Made by a program: the position numbers and the translations under genes
The notes under the pieces: model-generated
Told to the model about the DNA's origin: nothing
The model's input: only the letters and a program-made list of their open reading frames with translations
The model's database searches: none
In this document: in pieces, positions 15,694 through 23,516 of the stretch
Position numbering within the stretch: position 1 is the first letter of the stretch
Layout: every line of letters starts with the position of its first letter
Assembly (NCBI RefSeq): GCF_028207065.1
Contig: NZ_JAQLFP010000030.1
Location: 1 to 29,295, forward strand
Origin: Collinsella aerofaciens
GTDB lineage: Bacteria > Actinomycetota > Coriobacteriia > Coriobacteriales > Coriobacteriaceae
Length of the DNA: 29,295 nucleotides
Direction of reading: 5' to 3'

Positions 15694-15717
15694 CTCGGCA
15701 TACTCGGCTCATACGAT
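15689..15717 (+). promoter_or_regulatory. Putative promoter of the membrane XRE regulator gene
   Basis: TTGTTC (15689-15694) and TACGAT (15712-15717) with a 17-base spacer, 26 bases before the ATG at 15744. Confidence 0.4.
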
Positions 15718-15743
15718 TCGACCATCAAACGAAAGGAACCACC

Positions 15744-16682
15744 ATGGATCTTGCGATGGCACAGCGCCTCGTCGATCGCCGTAAAGCTGCCGGCCTTTCT
15801 CAGGAGGCGCTTGCTGCCCAGCTGGGCGTAAGCCGCCAGGCTGTTAGTAAATGGGAGCGCAGCGAGTCCTCACCCGATACCGATAACCTCATTGCGCTCG
15901 CCGCGCTGTATGACGTGTCGTTGGACGAGCTGTTATATGGGGAGGCGGTGGCTAGCGCTGATGACTCACAGGCTGATGATGAGGCACAGAACAGCAACGC
16001 CGGCACCAAAGCTTCAGATAAGGCTGAAGAGGCTGAGGCTTCTACTGAGCACGCTGATTGCAGCGATAAGCCACTTGTCGATATTTCCCTCGCGCGCGGT
16101 ATCCACGTCATTGATCCCAATAAAGGCGAGGAAGTCCATGTTGGCTGGAGCGGCATCCATGTGACCAACGAGCGCAAGGGCGAAGAGGTGCATGTGGGGC
16201 CGGACGGCGTGCATATCGATACGCTTGAGGACGATGGACATAGCGTACGCACCAATGACGACGGCACCGTCACCATCGACGGCGAGACGTTTTCCAGCTG
16301 GAAGGAAGCACACGACAAGCTCGACCATCATGGCAAGCATTTCCACACCAAGGTCGGACGTGCATGGAACAAATTCCCCTTCCCCGCACTTGTCACTCTC
16401 GCCTATCTGGTGCTCGGCATTGTCTACGGCACATGGGGCATGGGGCTTTTCCTCGTCTTTCTGGTTCCCGTCTACTACGCGATTGGTGACTTCATCGATC
16501 GGCGCCACCTGTCTAAGCTGATCGAGGCCATCTACCCGGCAGCCGCCATCGCTTGGTTCCTCTACATGTGGCTCTGTTTGGGACAGCCCCATCCTGCATG
16601 GATCATCCTCATCACGATTCCCGTCATAAAGGCGCTCATGCGCTGGTGCCGCAAACAATGGAAGTGCCGCAAACAGGCCTAA
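15744..16682 (+). CDS. Membrane-anchored XRE regulator with tandem 18-residue repeats
   Basis: Protein of 312 residues from the ATG at 15744 (GAAAGGAA upstream). Residues 5-65 are a canonical Cro/CI helix-turn-helix (GLSQEALAAQLGVSRQAVSK, then SPDTDNLIALAALYDVSLDEL). Residues 70-112 are an acidic, low-complexity linker. Residues 119-172 contain three consecutive 18-residue units beginning GIHVIDPNKGEEVHVGWS, GIHVTNERKGEEVHVGPD and a divergent third, suggesting a small beta-solenoid-like module. Residues 181-210 are a histidine-rich linker. Residues 211-300 contain about four hydrophobic segments, then a basic tail. The layout suggests a DNA-binding domain tethered to the membrane that senses an envelope or membrane signal; this is inference. 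It is transcribed alone, and possible autoregulatory sites lie upstream. Confidence 0.85.
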   Translation: MDLAMAQRLVDRRKAAGLSQEALAAQLGVSRQAVSKWERSESSPDTDNLIALAALYDVSLDELLYGEAVASADDSQADDEAQNSNAGTKASDKAEEAEASTEHADCSDKPLVDISLARGIHVIDPNKGEEVHVGWSGIHVTNERKGEEVHVGPDGVHIDTLEDDGHSVRTNDDGTVTIDGETFSSWKEAHDKLDHHGKHFHTKVGRAWNKFPFPALVTLAYLVLGIVYGTWGMGLFLVFLVPVYYAIGDFIDRRHLSKLIEAIYPAAAIAWFLYMWLCLGQPHPAWIILITIPVIKALMRWCRKQWKCRKQA

Positions 16683-16729
16683 CACGCTCCGACCCACCAG
16701 CACCCAACCACCCCCGCCCTTCTCCTAAG

Positions 16730-16794
16730 TTGCGGTGAGATAGGGACTGTTTTGAAGCTCCAAAGCGCCAAACAGTCCGTATATCACCGCAACC
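16730..16794. repeat. AGTTGCGG-family inverted repeat, copy 3
   Basis: GTTGCGGTGAGATAGGGACT, extended by GTTT, pairs with the complementary arm ending CGCAAC at 16794: 24-base arms with two mismatches and a 17-base spacer. It lies 48 bases after the stop of the XRE gene. The outer half of the arm matches the copies at 8071 and 15492, while the inner half differs but remains complementary. Confidence 0.75.
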
Positions 16795-16853
16795 TACAAA
16801 CAACTGGGTCAGTTCCGGCACGGAGATTAGCATTGAGCTGACCACGCGCCAAG

Positions 16854-17002
16854 AAAAGGGCCTATTTACTACGTTTAACTCGAGAGGGCCGACCATACCC
16901 GCCTTTTCCGAATATTTGCAAGCCCTCTACCTGCGGTTTTAATTTCATAATCTTTGTCATGGTCGAGGGTGTGGTAGCAAACGTAGTAGATAGGCCCGTT
17001 TT
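16854..17002. repeat. 149-bp element with 23-bp inverted ends
   Basis: AAAAGGGCCTATTTACTACG plus TTT (16854-16876) is mirrored at 16979-17002 with one substitution and one extra base. The interior includes CATGGTCGAGG (16958-16968). It behaves like a small non-autonomous mobile or structural repeat. A minus-strand frame runs through it (see rejected items). The gene-free interval 16683-17196 otherwise holds only the neighbouring repeats. Confidence 0.55.
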
Positions 17003-17113
17003 GCGGCATACGACCCATTCAAGCCCAATCTCGAAGGCTAAAGAGAGCCTCTCATCCACGCCTGCGAGCGAAAGCCAAATAGAATGAAAGGCAAATGGAA
17101 AGCCCGTTTGACG

Positions 17114-17155
17114 GGGCAAACGCCGGGCCACCTAATGGTTGTCCGGCGTTTGCCC
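17114..17155. repeat. GGGCAAACGCCGG hairpin
   Basis: Perfect 13-bp stem GGGCAAACGCCGG / CCGGCGTTTGCCC with a 16-base loop. Its right arm overlaps the left end of the palindromic repeat at 17147, so the two may form one downstream structure for the FtsX gene. Confidence 0.6.
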
Positions 17156-17196
17156 AGATAAAACCTGCCAAAATAAACCTGTCCCTTTTTGGCAGG
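17147..17196. repeat. CCTGCCAAAA palindromic repeat, copy 3
   Basis: Full-length copy with stem CCTGCCAAAA / TTTTTGGCAGG and loop ACCTGTCCC. It ends at 17196, directly abutting the TAG stop codon (17197-17199) of the FtsX permease gene on the minus strand, where it can serve as terminator with TTTTATC following the stem. Confidence 0.85.
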
Positions 17197-19962
17197 CTAC
17201 TCGGCGCTCTTGAGGGCGCCGACCATGTCGATCTTGTTGAGCGTTCGGTTGGTGGCGAGGTTGACGATGATCGTAAAGCCGAAGGAAAGCACCACGGCAA
17301 GCACGTAGCTCAGCGGCTCGACTTCGACGTCAAAGTACAGCGACGGCATCTGCAGGATGTACGTAAAGCTCTCGGCAAGCAGGCCACCCAGCGGCACGCC
17401 CAGCGCGGCGCCAATCGCCGTGAGGATCAACGTCTCCTTGTTGACGTAGTGGTGCACCTCGCCACGGCGGAAGCCCAGCACCTTGATGGTCGCCAGCTCG
17501 CGTTCGCGCTCCGAAATATTCGTATTAGACAGCGTAAACACCACCACAAACGACAGGCACGCCGCCATAAAGGTCACAAGCACCACGACCGAGTTGATGA
17601 TGGTGAAGTTGGCCTCATAATTCTCCCAATGCTCGGACGTACTCGAAATTGTGAGCCAACCGTCACTCTTAAGCTTCTTGCTAAACGCAATCTGGTCAGC
17701 CGACGAACCCTTAAGCAACACAAAGACGCCGTTAAGGCGTGCACTTCGACCGAACGCGCGCTCATAGGTGCCCTGCGTCATGTAAAGCGTGTTGCCTAGA
17801 TAGTTGAGCGAGATGTCGCTGACTTTGACCTTGGCAACATTGAGCGACGAATCCTGGACGTGAGCCGTGTCACCCGGCTTGATCCCCAGCACCAGCTGAG
17901 AGCTCTTGCTCAAATACACGTCTCCGTCACGCAGGGCGAGCGGTTCTTTGGGCTCATCCTCCAGGCGCACGTAATCGCCCAAGTCACCCGTGCGGTCATC
18001 GGGCACCACGATCAGCTGCACAGTCTCGCTCTTACCGCCAAACGTAAAGGTGACGTTGTCGGTCATAATCGGCAGCGTCGAAGTCACAGTCACGTTGGAA
18101 TCATTGGCTGCACTGCGCTCATCCAGTGCCGCGCACGTCTGCGAAAAATCATCGGGATTGGCAACCGCCAGCAGGTCATAGCGCGTGATATGCCCGTACT
18201 GCTTGGGCGACAACGCGACCGACGTATCACGGATGCCCATACCGCAAATCACAAGCGCCGTGCAGCCCGCAATGCCAAAGATGGTCATAAAGGCGCGCTT
18301 TTTGTAGCGGAATAAGTTGCGTGCAGCGACCTTGTTCAAAAAGCTCATGCGGTGCCAGATAAAGCCGATGCGCTCGAGCAGAATGCGCGAGCCGGCGCGC
18401 GGGGCCTTGGGGCGCATGAGCGAGGCTGGGGTCTCGGCCATCTCGTGGCGGCAGGCGATAATCGTGGCGCCCACCACGCCCACGGCAAACAGCGCTACCG
18501 ACACGAGTGATGACACGATGTCGTACGAAAGCAACATCTGGGGCAGCGAGTACATGTCGTCGAACACCGTAAACAAGAACAGCGGCAGACCCACAAATCC
18601 GATGATATTGCCGAGCACGCCACCGATCAGACACGCCCACAGCGAGTAGTCCACATATTTGGACAGGATACGCCCGCGTGAATAGCCGAGTGCCTTGTAC
18701 AGGCCAATAAGCGTGCGCTCCTCCTCGACCATGCGGGTGGCGGTGGTGAGACTGATAAGCACGGCGACGATAAAGAAGATGAACGGGAACACCGTGGCAA
18801 TGGCCTCAATTGACGAGCTATCGCTCTCCACGCTCGAGTAGCTTGCGATGTTATCGCGGTCCTGGATGTACCAGGTGCATTCGCCCAGGTCAGAGAGCTC
18901 GGCGCGGGCATCGGCAAACTGCTGGTCGGCGGCGGCGCGGCGCTGGTCCAGGTCGGCTTGCGCCTGCGCACGCTCGTCGCTGCCCTCGGCCATGCGATTG
19001 ATGTTGTCCTGCTCGATCCCAAAGACCATATTCGCCTGACGCTCAGCCGCGTCCAAGCTCGCCGGTGTGTCGACCGTCAGCTCCTGAGCGCGCGCCTTCT
19101 CACGCCCCTCGCGGATCTTCTCGATATTGCCCTTGACCTCATTGATCTTTGCCGAGTAGGCATCCGAATAGGAGTTGAGGCTCTTGGCTCCCTCGACGAC
19201 CACGTGGACAGCGGAGTAGGAAGAAGATGTCGCGGCATCCTCGCTCACGTAGAACTTGTAGTCCGCAGTCGAAGCAGCGCGAAAGGCGTTGACTGTCGAG
19301 TCGGAGCTCACGTCGGTAGGATCGAGAACCTCGGCCGTGATGGTGTAGTCCCCATCGGCAAACTGGTCCTTGGCGCTTTGGTTCGACGAGCTCGCATCGT
19401 TGGCGGCAAAGCTCACCGTATCGCCGATTTTCTTGCCCGAAGCCTTCAAAAAACGTGAGGTCACTGCCACTTCGCCCGAAGTCTCGGGCAGCTCGCCGCG
19501 CACTAGCACCGGTTGGTCAATATTCTCTTTGGAGAGGCTCTGTACGACGACACGCTCGCGCGTCGTACCCACGGCGGTATAGGCGGTCTCGGTATAGATG
19601 CCCTCGGCCGTCTCGACGCCATCGACCTCTTGGATCGCGGCAATATCGTCATCGGTCAGACCATAGGTCGACTGCACGTTGATGTCATAGACATTCTGCT
19701 GGTCAAAATAGGCGTCGACCGAATCACACAGGTCCTCGCAGCCCGCCTTAAGGCCGCACATCACGCTCACGCCAAGCGCGGTGATCACAACGATAGACAA
19801 GAAGCGTTTGAGGCTGCCGCGAATCGTGCGGTAGATGCCACGGCGAAAAACCGTCGGCACCATATCGTTTGAGCTTTGGGCGGTACGGTAGGTCGTAAAA
19901 TCCTGCTCGCGCTCCGTGTTCTGCGCGTCGCGGCGTTGACTGTTTTGGCGGTCCTGATTCAT
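17197..19962 (-). CDS. Large FtsX-like ABC transporter permease
   Basis: Membrane subunit of about 921 residues from the ATG at 19962; a GTG at 19974 would overlap the ATPase stop and is the alternative. A first membrane helix (FLSIVVITALGVSVMCGL) precedes a large extracytoplasmic region containing an alanine/glutamate/glutamine-rich coiled-coil stretch (ERAQAQADLDQRRAAADQQF). Then come three helices of the first FtsX module (FPFIFFIVAVLISLTTATRM onward), a helix in the middle (FMTIFGIAGCTALVICGMGI), a second extracytoplasmic domain, and three C-terminal helices of the second module. RMVEEERTLIGLYKALGYSR and ERERELATIKVLGFRRGE are typical FtsX cytoplasmic motifs. It pairs with the ATPase just upstream; likely mechanotransmission or export, substrate unknown. 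Confidence 0.9.
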   Translation of the reverse strand: MNQDRQNSQRRDAQNTEREQDFTTYRTAQSSNDMVPTVFRRGIYRTIRGSLKRFLSIVVITALGVSVMCGLKAGCEDLCDSVDAYFDQQNVYDINVQSTYGLTDDDIAAIQEVDGVETAEGIYTETAYTAVGTTRERVVVQSLSKENIDQPVLVRGELPETSGEVAVTSRFLKASGKKIGDTVSFAANDASSSNQSAKDQFADGDYTITAEVLDPTDVSSDSTVNAFRAASTADYKFYVSEDAATSSSYSAVHVVVEGAKSLNSYSDAYSAKINEVKGNIEKIREGREKARAQELTVDTPASLDAAERQANMVFGIEQDNINRMAEGSDERAQAQADLDQRRAAADQQFADARAELSDLGECTWYIQDRDNIASYSSVESDSSSIEAIATVFPFIFFIVAVLISLTTATRMVEEERTLIGLYKALGYSRGRILSKYVDYSLWACLIGGVLGNIIGFVGLPLFLFTVFDDMYSLPQMLLSYDIVSSLVSVALFAVGVVGATIIACRHEMAETPASLMRPKAPRAGSRILLERIGFIWHRMSFLNKVAARNLFRYKKRAFMTIFGIAGCTALVICGMGIRDTSVALSPKQYGHITRYDLLAVANPDDFSQTCAALDERSAANDSNVTVTSTLPIMTDNVTFTFGGKSETVQLIVVPDDRTGDLGDYVRLEDEPKEPLALRDGDVYLSKSSQLVLGIKPGDTAHVQDSSLNVAKVKVSDISLNYLGNTLYMTQGTYERAFGRSARLNGVFVLLKGSSADQIAFSKKLKSDGWLTISSTSEHWENYEANFTIINSVVVLVTFMAACLSFVVVFTLSNTNISERERELATIKVLGFRRGEVHHYVNKETLILTAIGAALGVPLGGLLAESFTYILQMPSLYFDVEVEPLSYVLAVVLSFGFTIIVNLATNRTLNKIDMVGALKSAE

Positions 19963-19967
19963 GGGCG

Positions 19968-20669
19968 CTACCACTCGATCGTCTCGATAGGCACAGGATT
20001 TTGCTGGATCGTCTCGCTCTCCACGCGGCCGCTCTTAAAGCGGATCAGGCGATCGGCCATGGGCGCCAGCGCAGAGTTGTGGGTGATGATGATGACCGTA
20101 ATGCCTTGCTTGCGGCAAGTGTCCTGTAGCAGCTGCAAGATCTGCTTGCCGGTTTTGTAGTCGAGTGCACCCGTAGGCTCGTCGCACAAAAGCAGCTTGG
20201 GGTTCTTAGCCAGCGCGCGGGCGATGGATACGCGCTGCTGCTCGCCGCCCGAAAGCTGCGCCGGAAAGTTAGCGAGGCGGTCGCCCAGGCCAACCTGGCG
20301 AAGCGTTTGCTCGGCATCGAGCGAATCGGGGCAGATCTGCGCCGCGAGTTCGACGTTCTCAAGCGCCGTCAGGTTAGGGACCAGATTGTAGAACTGAAAG
20401 ACAAAGCCAACATCGGCGCGACGGTATTCCACAAGCTGAGCCTCGTTGGCAGAGCTCACGTCACGCCCGTCCACCGTCACGGTGCCAGAAGTTGCCGTGT
20501 CCATGCCGCCCAGAATGTTGAGGGCCGTGGTCTTGCCGGCACCCGAAGCACCCAAAATGATGGCGAGCTCGCCGCGCTCGACCGTAAAGCTCGCGCCGTC
20601 GAGCGCGTGGATGCGGGCATCGCCCTCGCCGTATGCCTTGATGACGTCTTTGAATTCGATATAGGCCAT
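19968..20669 (-). CDS. ABC transporter ATP-binding protein (MacB/LolD type)
   Basis: ATPase of 233 residues driving the FtsX permease. Walker [10 protein letters not shown] (40-48), Q-loop Gln92 (VFQFYN), signature LSGGEQQR (139-146), Walker [13 protein letters not shown] (159-170) and switch histidine in IIITHNS are all intact. The 'DEPTGALD' wording is typical of the MacB, LolD and FtsE branch. The stop codon lies six bases upstream of the permease ATG, indicating a two-gene operon. No response regulator or periplasmic partner lies next to it. Confidence 0.93.
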   Translation of the reverse strand: MAYIEFKDVIKAYGEGDARIHALDGASFTVERGELAIILGASGAGKTTALNILGGMDTATSGTVTVDGRDVSSANEAQLVEYRRADVGFVFQFYNLVPNLTALENVELAAQICPDSLDAEQTLRQVGLGDRLANFPAQLSGGEQQRVSIARALAKNPKLLLCDEPTGALDYKTGKQILQLLQDTCRKQGITVIIITHNSALAPMADRLIRFKSGRVESETIQQNPVPIETIEW

Positions 20670-20719
20670 CGATTAATTCCCATCTGGTCGGATAACTCTT
20701 TAGTATTACCCATTTCCCA

Positions 20720-20769
20720 CCTACCAAAAAGGGACAGGTTCATTTTGGCAGGTTTTATAAGGGGAAACG
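20720..20769 (-). repeat. CCTGCCAAAA palindromic repeat, copy 4 (inverted orientation)
   Basis: Reads on the minus strand as CGTTTCCCCTTATAAAA, stem CCTGCCAAAA, loop GAACCTGTCCC, TTTTTGGTAGG. It is 50 bases upstream of the ATPase start rather than at a stop codon. It differs from the other copies in orientation on the plus strand. Confidence 0.85.
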
Positions 20770-21033
20770 TACCTCTTTGGGGGCAGCGCGGGACGCGCAG
20801 GGGCGGCCGTGCAGATCGGCACAGCCGTCTCACGTGGAATCGACCGACGCCTGCCTTTCCGTGACACCGGCAACTCGTTTTTGCTTGTTGGCATGGCCGC
20901 CATTATGCCTTGGGACTGAGCACTCAAATTCTCACTCCTCATTGCCACGCTTGCCGCAAGCTATCAGGGTGACGAGATGACGACGCTCGCTGTAGCAGCG
21001 CAGCCACACTCTATAAGCGAGGCGTTTGCCAGC

Positions 21034-21069
21034 AAAAAAGCGCGCGACAGGGTAAGCCCGCCGCGCGCT
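21034..21069 (-). terminator. Rho-independent terminator of the AIM24-family gene
   Basis: On the minus strand AGCGCGCG pairs with CGCGCGCT, followed by TTTTT. It starts about 13 bases after the stop codon. Confidence 0.85.
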
Positions 21070-21081
21070 ATCCTATGCGGA

Positions 21082-21756
21082 CTAGTTATTGTTGTTGGTC
21101 ATCGAGGCCACTGCTGCCGCAAGATTGGAAATGGGCATCGTCTGCAACCAGATGCGACCGGGACCGGTGAGCACGGTGTTGAACACGCCCTCGCCACCAA
21201 ACATGATGTTTTTGACGCCCTTGACCATTTGAGCGTCGATGCTCACGGTCTCCTCAAAGCCGGCCACGTTGCCGGTATCCACAATCATCTGCTGGCCAGC
21301 AGCGAGCTCGTACTCAACCAGGTCGCCGTCGATCTCGGCAAAAGCAACACCCGAGCCCGTGAGCTTCTGCATGATAAAGCCCTCGCCGCCAAAGACGCCG
21401 GCCTTTGCCTTCTTGTTAAAGTGAATGCTCAACTCGACGCCACTTTCCGCGGCAAGGAACGAACGCTTCTGCAAAATCCAGCTCTTGCCCGGACCGATCT
21501 CGATTGGCACGATGCGGCCGGGGAAGCAGGAGCCAAACGCGATCATGCCATCGCCACGCGCGGTCCAAATGTTTTGGAACAATGCCTCACCCGAAAAAGC
21601 CTTGGAGAACATCTTGCCGATGCCACCGCCCGAGGTAGACATTTCCATGTTGGGGGTCATCCAAGCCATGGCGCCGCTTTCGGTGATCATGGATTCGCCA
21701 TCGCTAAGGTTGCACGTAACAACCGGGAAAGCCCCTCCGCCGATCTCGTACTGCAT
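21082..21756 (-). CDS. AIM24 / TIGR00266 family protein
   Basis: Protein of 224 residues matching the AIM24 (TIGR00266) family, a glycine-rich beta-sandwich fold of unknown biochemical role. Family phrases visible: ESGAMAWM (residues 26-33), GGGIGKMFSKAFSGE, FPGRIVPIE, FGGEGFIMQKLTGSG and the closing GGEGVFNTVLTGPGRIWLQT. The C-terminus ends in a run of asparagines, presumably flexible. The ATG at 21756 is preceded by AAAGGAG. A promoter at 21799-21827 and its own terminator show that it is monocistronic. Yeast Aim24 affects mitochondrial inner membrane organisation, but bacterial members remain uncharacterised. Confidence 0.88.
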   Translation of the reverse strand: MQYEIGGGAFPVVTCNLSDGESMITESGAMAWMTPNMEMSTSGGGIGKMFSKAFSGEALFQNIWTARGDGMIAFGSCFPGRIVPIEIGPGKSWILQKRSFLAAESGVELSIHFNKKAKAGVFGGEGFIMQKLTGSGVAFAEIDGDLVEYELAAGQQMIVDTGNVAGFEETVSIDAQMVKGVKNIMFGGEGVFNTVLTGPGRIWLQTMPISNLAAAVASMTNNNN

Positions 21757-21798
21757 GACCGTCTCCTTTCCACTCAGGAGCCGAATAACGATGCCTAT

Positions 21799-21827
21799 AT
21801 TTTAGCAGGTAGAGATGCATATGTTCA
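21799..21827 (-). promoter_or_regulatory. Promoter of the AIM24-family gene
   Basis: On the minus strand, TGAACA (21822-21827) and TAAAAT (21799-21804, five of six consensus matches) separated by 17 bases, about 42 bases upstream of the ATG. Confidence 0.5.
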
Positions 21828-21852
21828 CACCGCCCATGCCCTCTCCTGCGGA

Positions 21853-21907
21853 CGTTTCCCCAGATAAAACCTGCCAAAATAAACCTGTTCCTTTTTGGCA
21901 GGTTTTA
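21853..21907. repeat. CCTGCCAAAA palindromic repeat, copy 5
   Basis: Full element from CGTTTCCCCAGATAAAA through stem CCTGCCAAAA, loop ACCTGTTCC, TTTTTGGCAGG to TTTTA. The last three bases read TAA on the minus strand and form the stop codon of the histidine kinase remnant (21905-21907). Confidence 0.85.
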
Positions 21908-22459
21908 AAGGCAAACGGTGAAGGTGATCTGGTTGCCGTGACCGGATACGGTGGCGGCGCCTCCATGGGCCTCGGCGATGGCACGCACCACGGACAGGCC
22001 CACGCCCGAGCCACCCGTCTTGGAGCTGCGCGACGCATCCGCACGATAGAAGCGATCGAACAATCGGTCCAGGTCGCCCTCGGGCAGCTCGTCCACGGCG
22101 TTCGATACGACAAGCTCGGCGGCGCCCTTGCCTTTGCCGTGCGAAACGGCGCACAGGCTCAGCTCAATCACGCTGCCCTCGCTCGCATAGCGCGTGGCGT
22201 TGTCCAGTAGCAACTCAACCACCTGCGCCACCGCCGCGGCATCGGCATGGGTCCGCACGCCGGTCGCAATCGACGTCGACAGGCGTTTACCGCCTGAGAC
22301 CGCCACCGACTTAAACGGCGCCGCCACCTTGTTCACCGCCTCCGAAAGATCGATCGACGCCATGGTAAAGCCCGCCGAGCCCTCGTCCATGCGTGCCAAG
22401 AACACCAAGCGCTCCGTGAGCGCCGATAATAGCGCACCCGCACTCGCCTTAGTGCTGCC
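21905..22459 (-). pseudogene. Truncated sensor histidine kinase (C-terminal part only)
   Basis: The minus-strand frame stays open from a stop at 22460-22462 to 21905. It opens with about 17 residues typical of the second dimerisation helix (ending TERLVFLARMDEG), then a complete-looking HATPase domain: VELLLDNATRYAS (N box), LFDRFYRADASRS (F box) and GGSGVGLSVVRAIAEAHGG (G box). The phosphoacceptor histidine helix, any sensor domain and membrane helices are missing. The only starts are a TTG at 22408 or an ATG at 22390, neither with a clear ribosome site. No response regulator gene is adjacent. Most likely a decayed kinase whose 5' part was deleted. A translated ATPase fragment cannot be excluded. 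Confidence 0.75.
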
Positions 22460-22601
22460 TTAGCAGGTCGATGAGCATATTTAAAAAAGCAAGGTTATAG
22501 CTTAGTCGGACTTAAGGAACGGGCGGCTTCACATCTCGCCCTGCAAACAACGCCCGTACAGCGAGCGCGCTTGCCGCATGGGCGTTGCGGCCGCCTGCAG
22601 C

Positions 22602-23177
22602 TTATAGATAGGCACCCTCGAGGCGCAGCAGCCATTCTTTGCGATCCAGTCCACCGGCGTATCCGTTGAGCGATCCGTCGGCCGCGACCACGCGATGGCA
22701 CGGCACGATAATCGAAATAGGGTTGCGAGCGACCGCAGCCCCCACCGCGCGAGGAGATACAACGGGCGCTTCATTTCCCGGCACACGATGTCGAGCCGCA
22801 ACACGCTGGGCGATCTCGCCATACGTAGCGACCTCGCCACGCGGAATTGAAAGTAGCTCAAACCAAACCTCACGCTGAAACGCCGTGCCAATCAAATGCA
22901 ACGGCGGCGTAAACCGAGGCTCCTGCCCCGCAAAATAGGCGTTGAGCCAAGCCCAAGAACGCTCTAGCACCGAAGAAGCCGCGCCATTGGCCGGATTTAC
23001 CGTCTGCATGCCCCCGGCACCCGAAACTGCATCGGTGCCCTCAACGTATTCGGCGCTTTCTTTAAGAAGCGTGGAACCAAAGTGCTCCTGCCCCTCAAAC
23101 CAAAGCCCCGTCAGACCGCGGCCATCAGCGGCAAGCAAGATTTCGCCCAAAGGCGAAGCAAACGTCGTCGTGACCAC
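22602..23177 (-). CDS. ogt: Methylated-DNA-[protein]-cysteine S-methyltransferase
   Basis: DNA repair protein of 191 residues that removes alkyl groups from O6-alkylguanine onto its own cysteine. The acceptor Cys160 is in IIVPCHRVVAADG, followed by GYAGGLDRKEWLL. The helix-turn-helix region FQREVWFELLSIPRGEVATYGEIA is at residues 100-123, in two adjoining motifs, with the arginine finger nearby in a slightly longer loop (VPGNEAPVVSPRAVGAA) than usual. The start is GTG at 23177 with AAGGGAG upstream. Length is at the long end of the family because of the loop and an N-terminal linker. It stands alone between the kinase remnant and a large repeat-filled interval. Confidence 0.93.
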   Translation of the reverse strand: MVTTTFASPLGEILLAADGRGLTGLWFEGQEHFGSTLLKESAEYVEGTDAVSGAGGMQTVNPANGAASSVLERSWAWLNAYFAGQEPRFTPPLHLIGTAFQREVWFELLSIPRGEVATYGEIAQRVAARHRVPGNEAPVVSPRAVGAAVARNPISIIVPCHRVVAADGSLNGYAGGLDRKEWLLRLEGAYL

Positions 23178-23342
23178 CAGCGGCTCCCTTCAAAACTCCG
23201 CAACATAATACCGCGAATTGTACAGACAACCCCGCAGATACGTCTGGGCGGGCTCGCAATTACTTAAGCGAGACTGTTCTCTCTAATCAAGCGAAAAAGA
23301 CGCAGGGCATCGACACCAGAGCGGTACCCCCGCCAGCTGAGC

Positions 23343-23516
23343 TCTAATACTTTTCCCGAGAAGTGAACGAGTAAAAACGAAGTCCCGGAGCATCCACACC
23401 TTTAGACCGCAAAACCGCAGGATTCGCGCTGCAAATCCGCAGGAAATAGCGGTCAAAATATGCCAATGCTTCGGGGGTCCAAATAAGGTCGTTCACTTCA
23501 CGGGAAAAGTATTAGA
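23343..23516. mobile_element. MITE-like element with 28-bp terminal inverted repeats
   Basis: Left end 23343-23370 begins TCTAATACTTTTCCCGAGAA; right end 23489-23516 is its complement over 28 bases with a single mismatch. The 118-bp interior contains a further GACCGC/GCGGTC pairing and a CCGCAGGA direct repeat but no coding capacity. Size and perfect-looking ends resemble a non-autonomous transposable element; no target duplication is obvious at the flanks. Confidence 0.6.

Larger units (their letters stand above)
15311..15743. other. Gene-free interval rich in hairpins
   Basis: No credible coding frame. It holds the 97-nt hairpin, an AGTTGCGG-family inverted repeat, a pair of GCTACCGGT repeats and the putative promoter of the XRE gene. 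The short stretch 15431-15491 shows nothing recognisable. Confidence 0.6.
20670..21081. other. Gene-free interval upstream of the ATPase gene
   Basis: It contains the fourth palindromic repeat (20720-20769) and the terminator of the AIM24 gene (21034-21069). Positions 20770-21033 have open frames on both strands, but none has a ribosome site or recognisable protein; I see nothing further there. Confidence 0.5.

Noticed and set aside
16862..17131. 89-residue minus-strand frame across the 149-bp inverted element
   Set aside because: It runs through a GC hairpin and the inverted-repeat element, has no clear ribosome site and no recognisable domain; better explained by the repeat.
20721..20948. 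75-residue minus-strand frame ending in the palindromic repeat
   Set aside because: Its last residues are simply the translated repeat; no family match or ribosome site.
20977..21867. 296-residue plus-strand frame opposite the AIM24 gene
   Set aside because: Antisense shadow; it also crosses a terminator and a promoter of the real gene.
9137..21907. CRISPR-like repeats
   Set aside because: Copies are kilobases apart, palindromic and lack regular spacers; not a CRISPR array.
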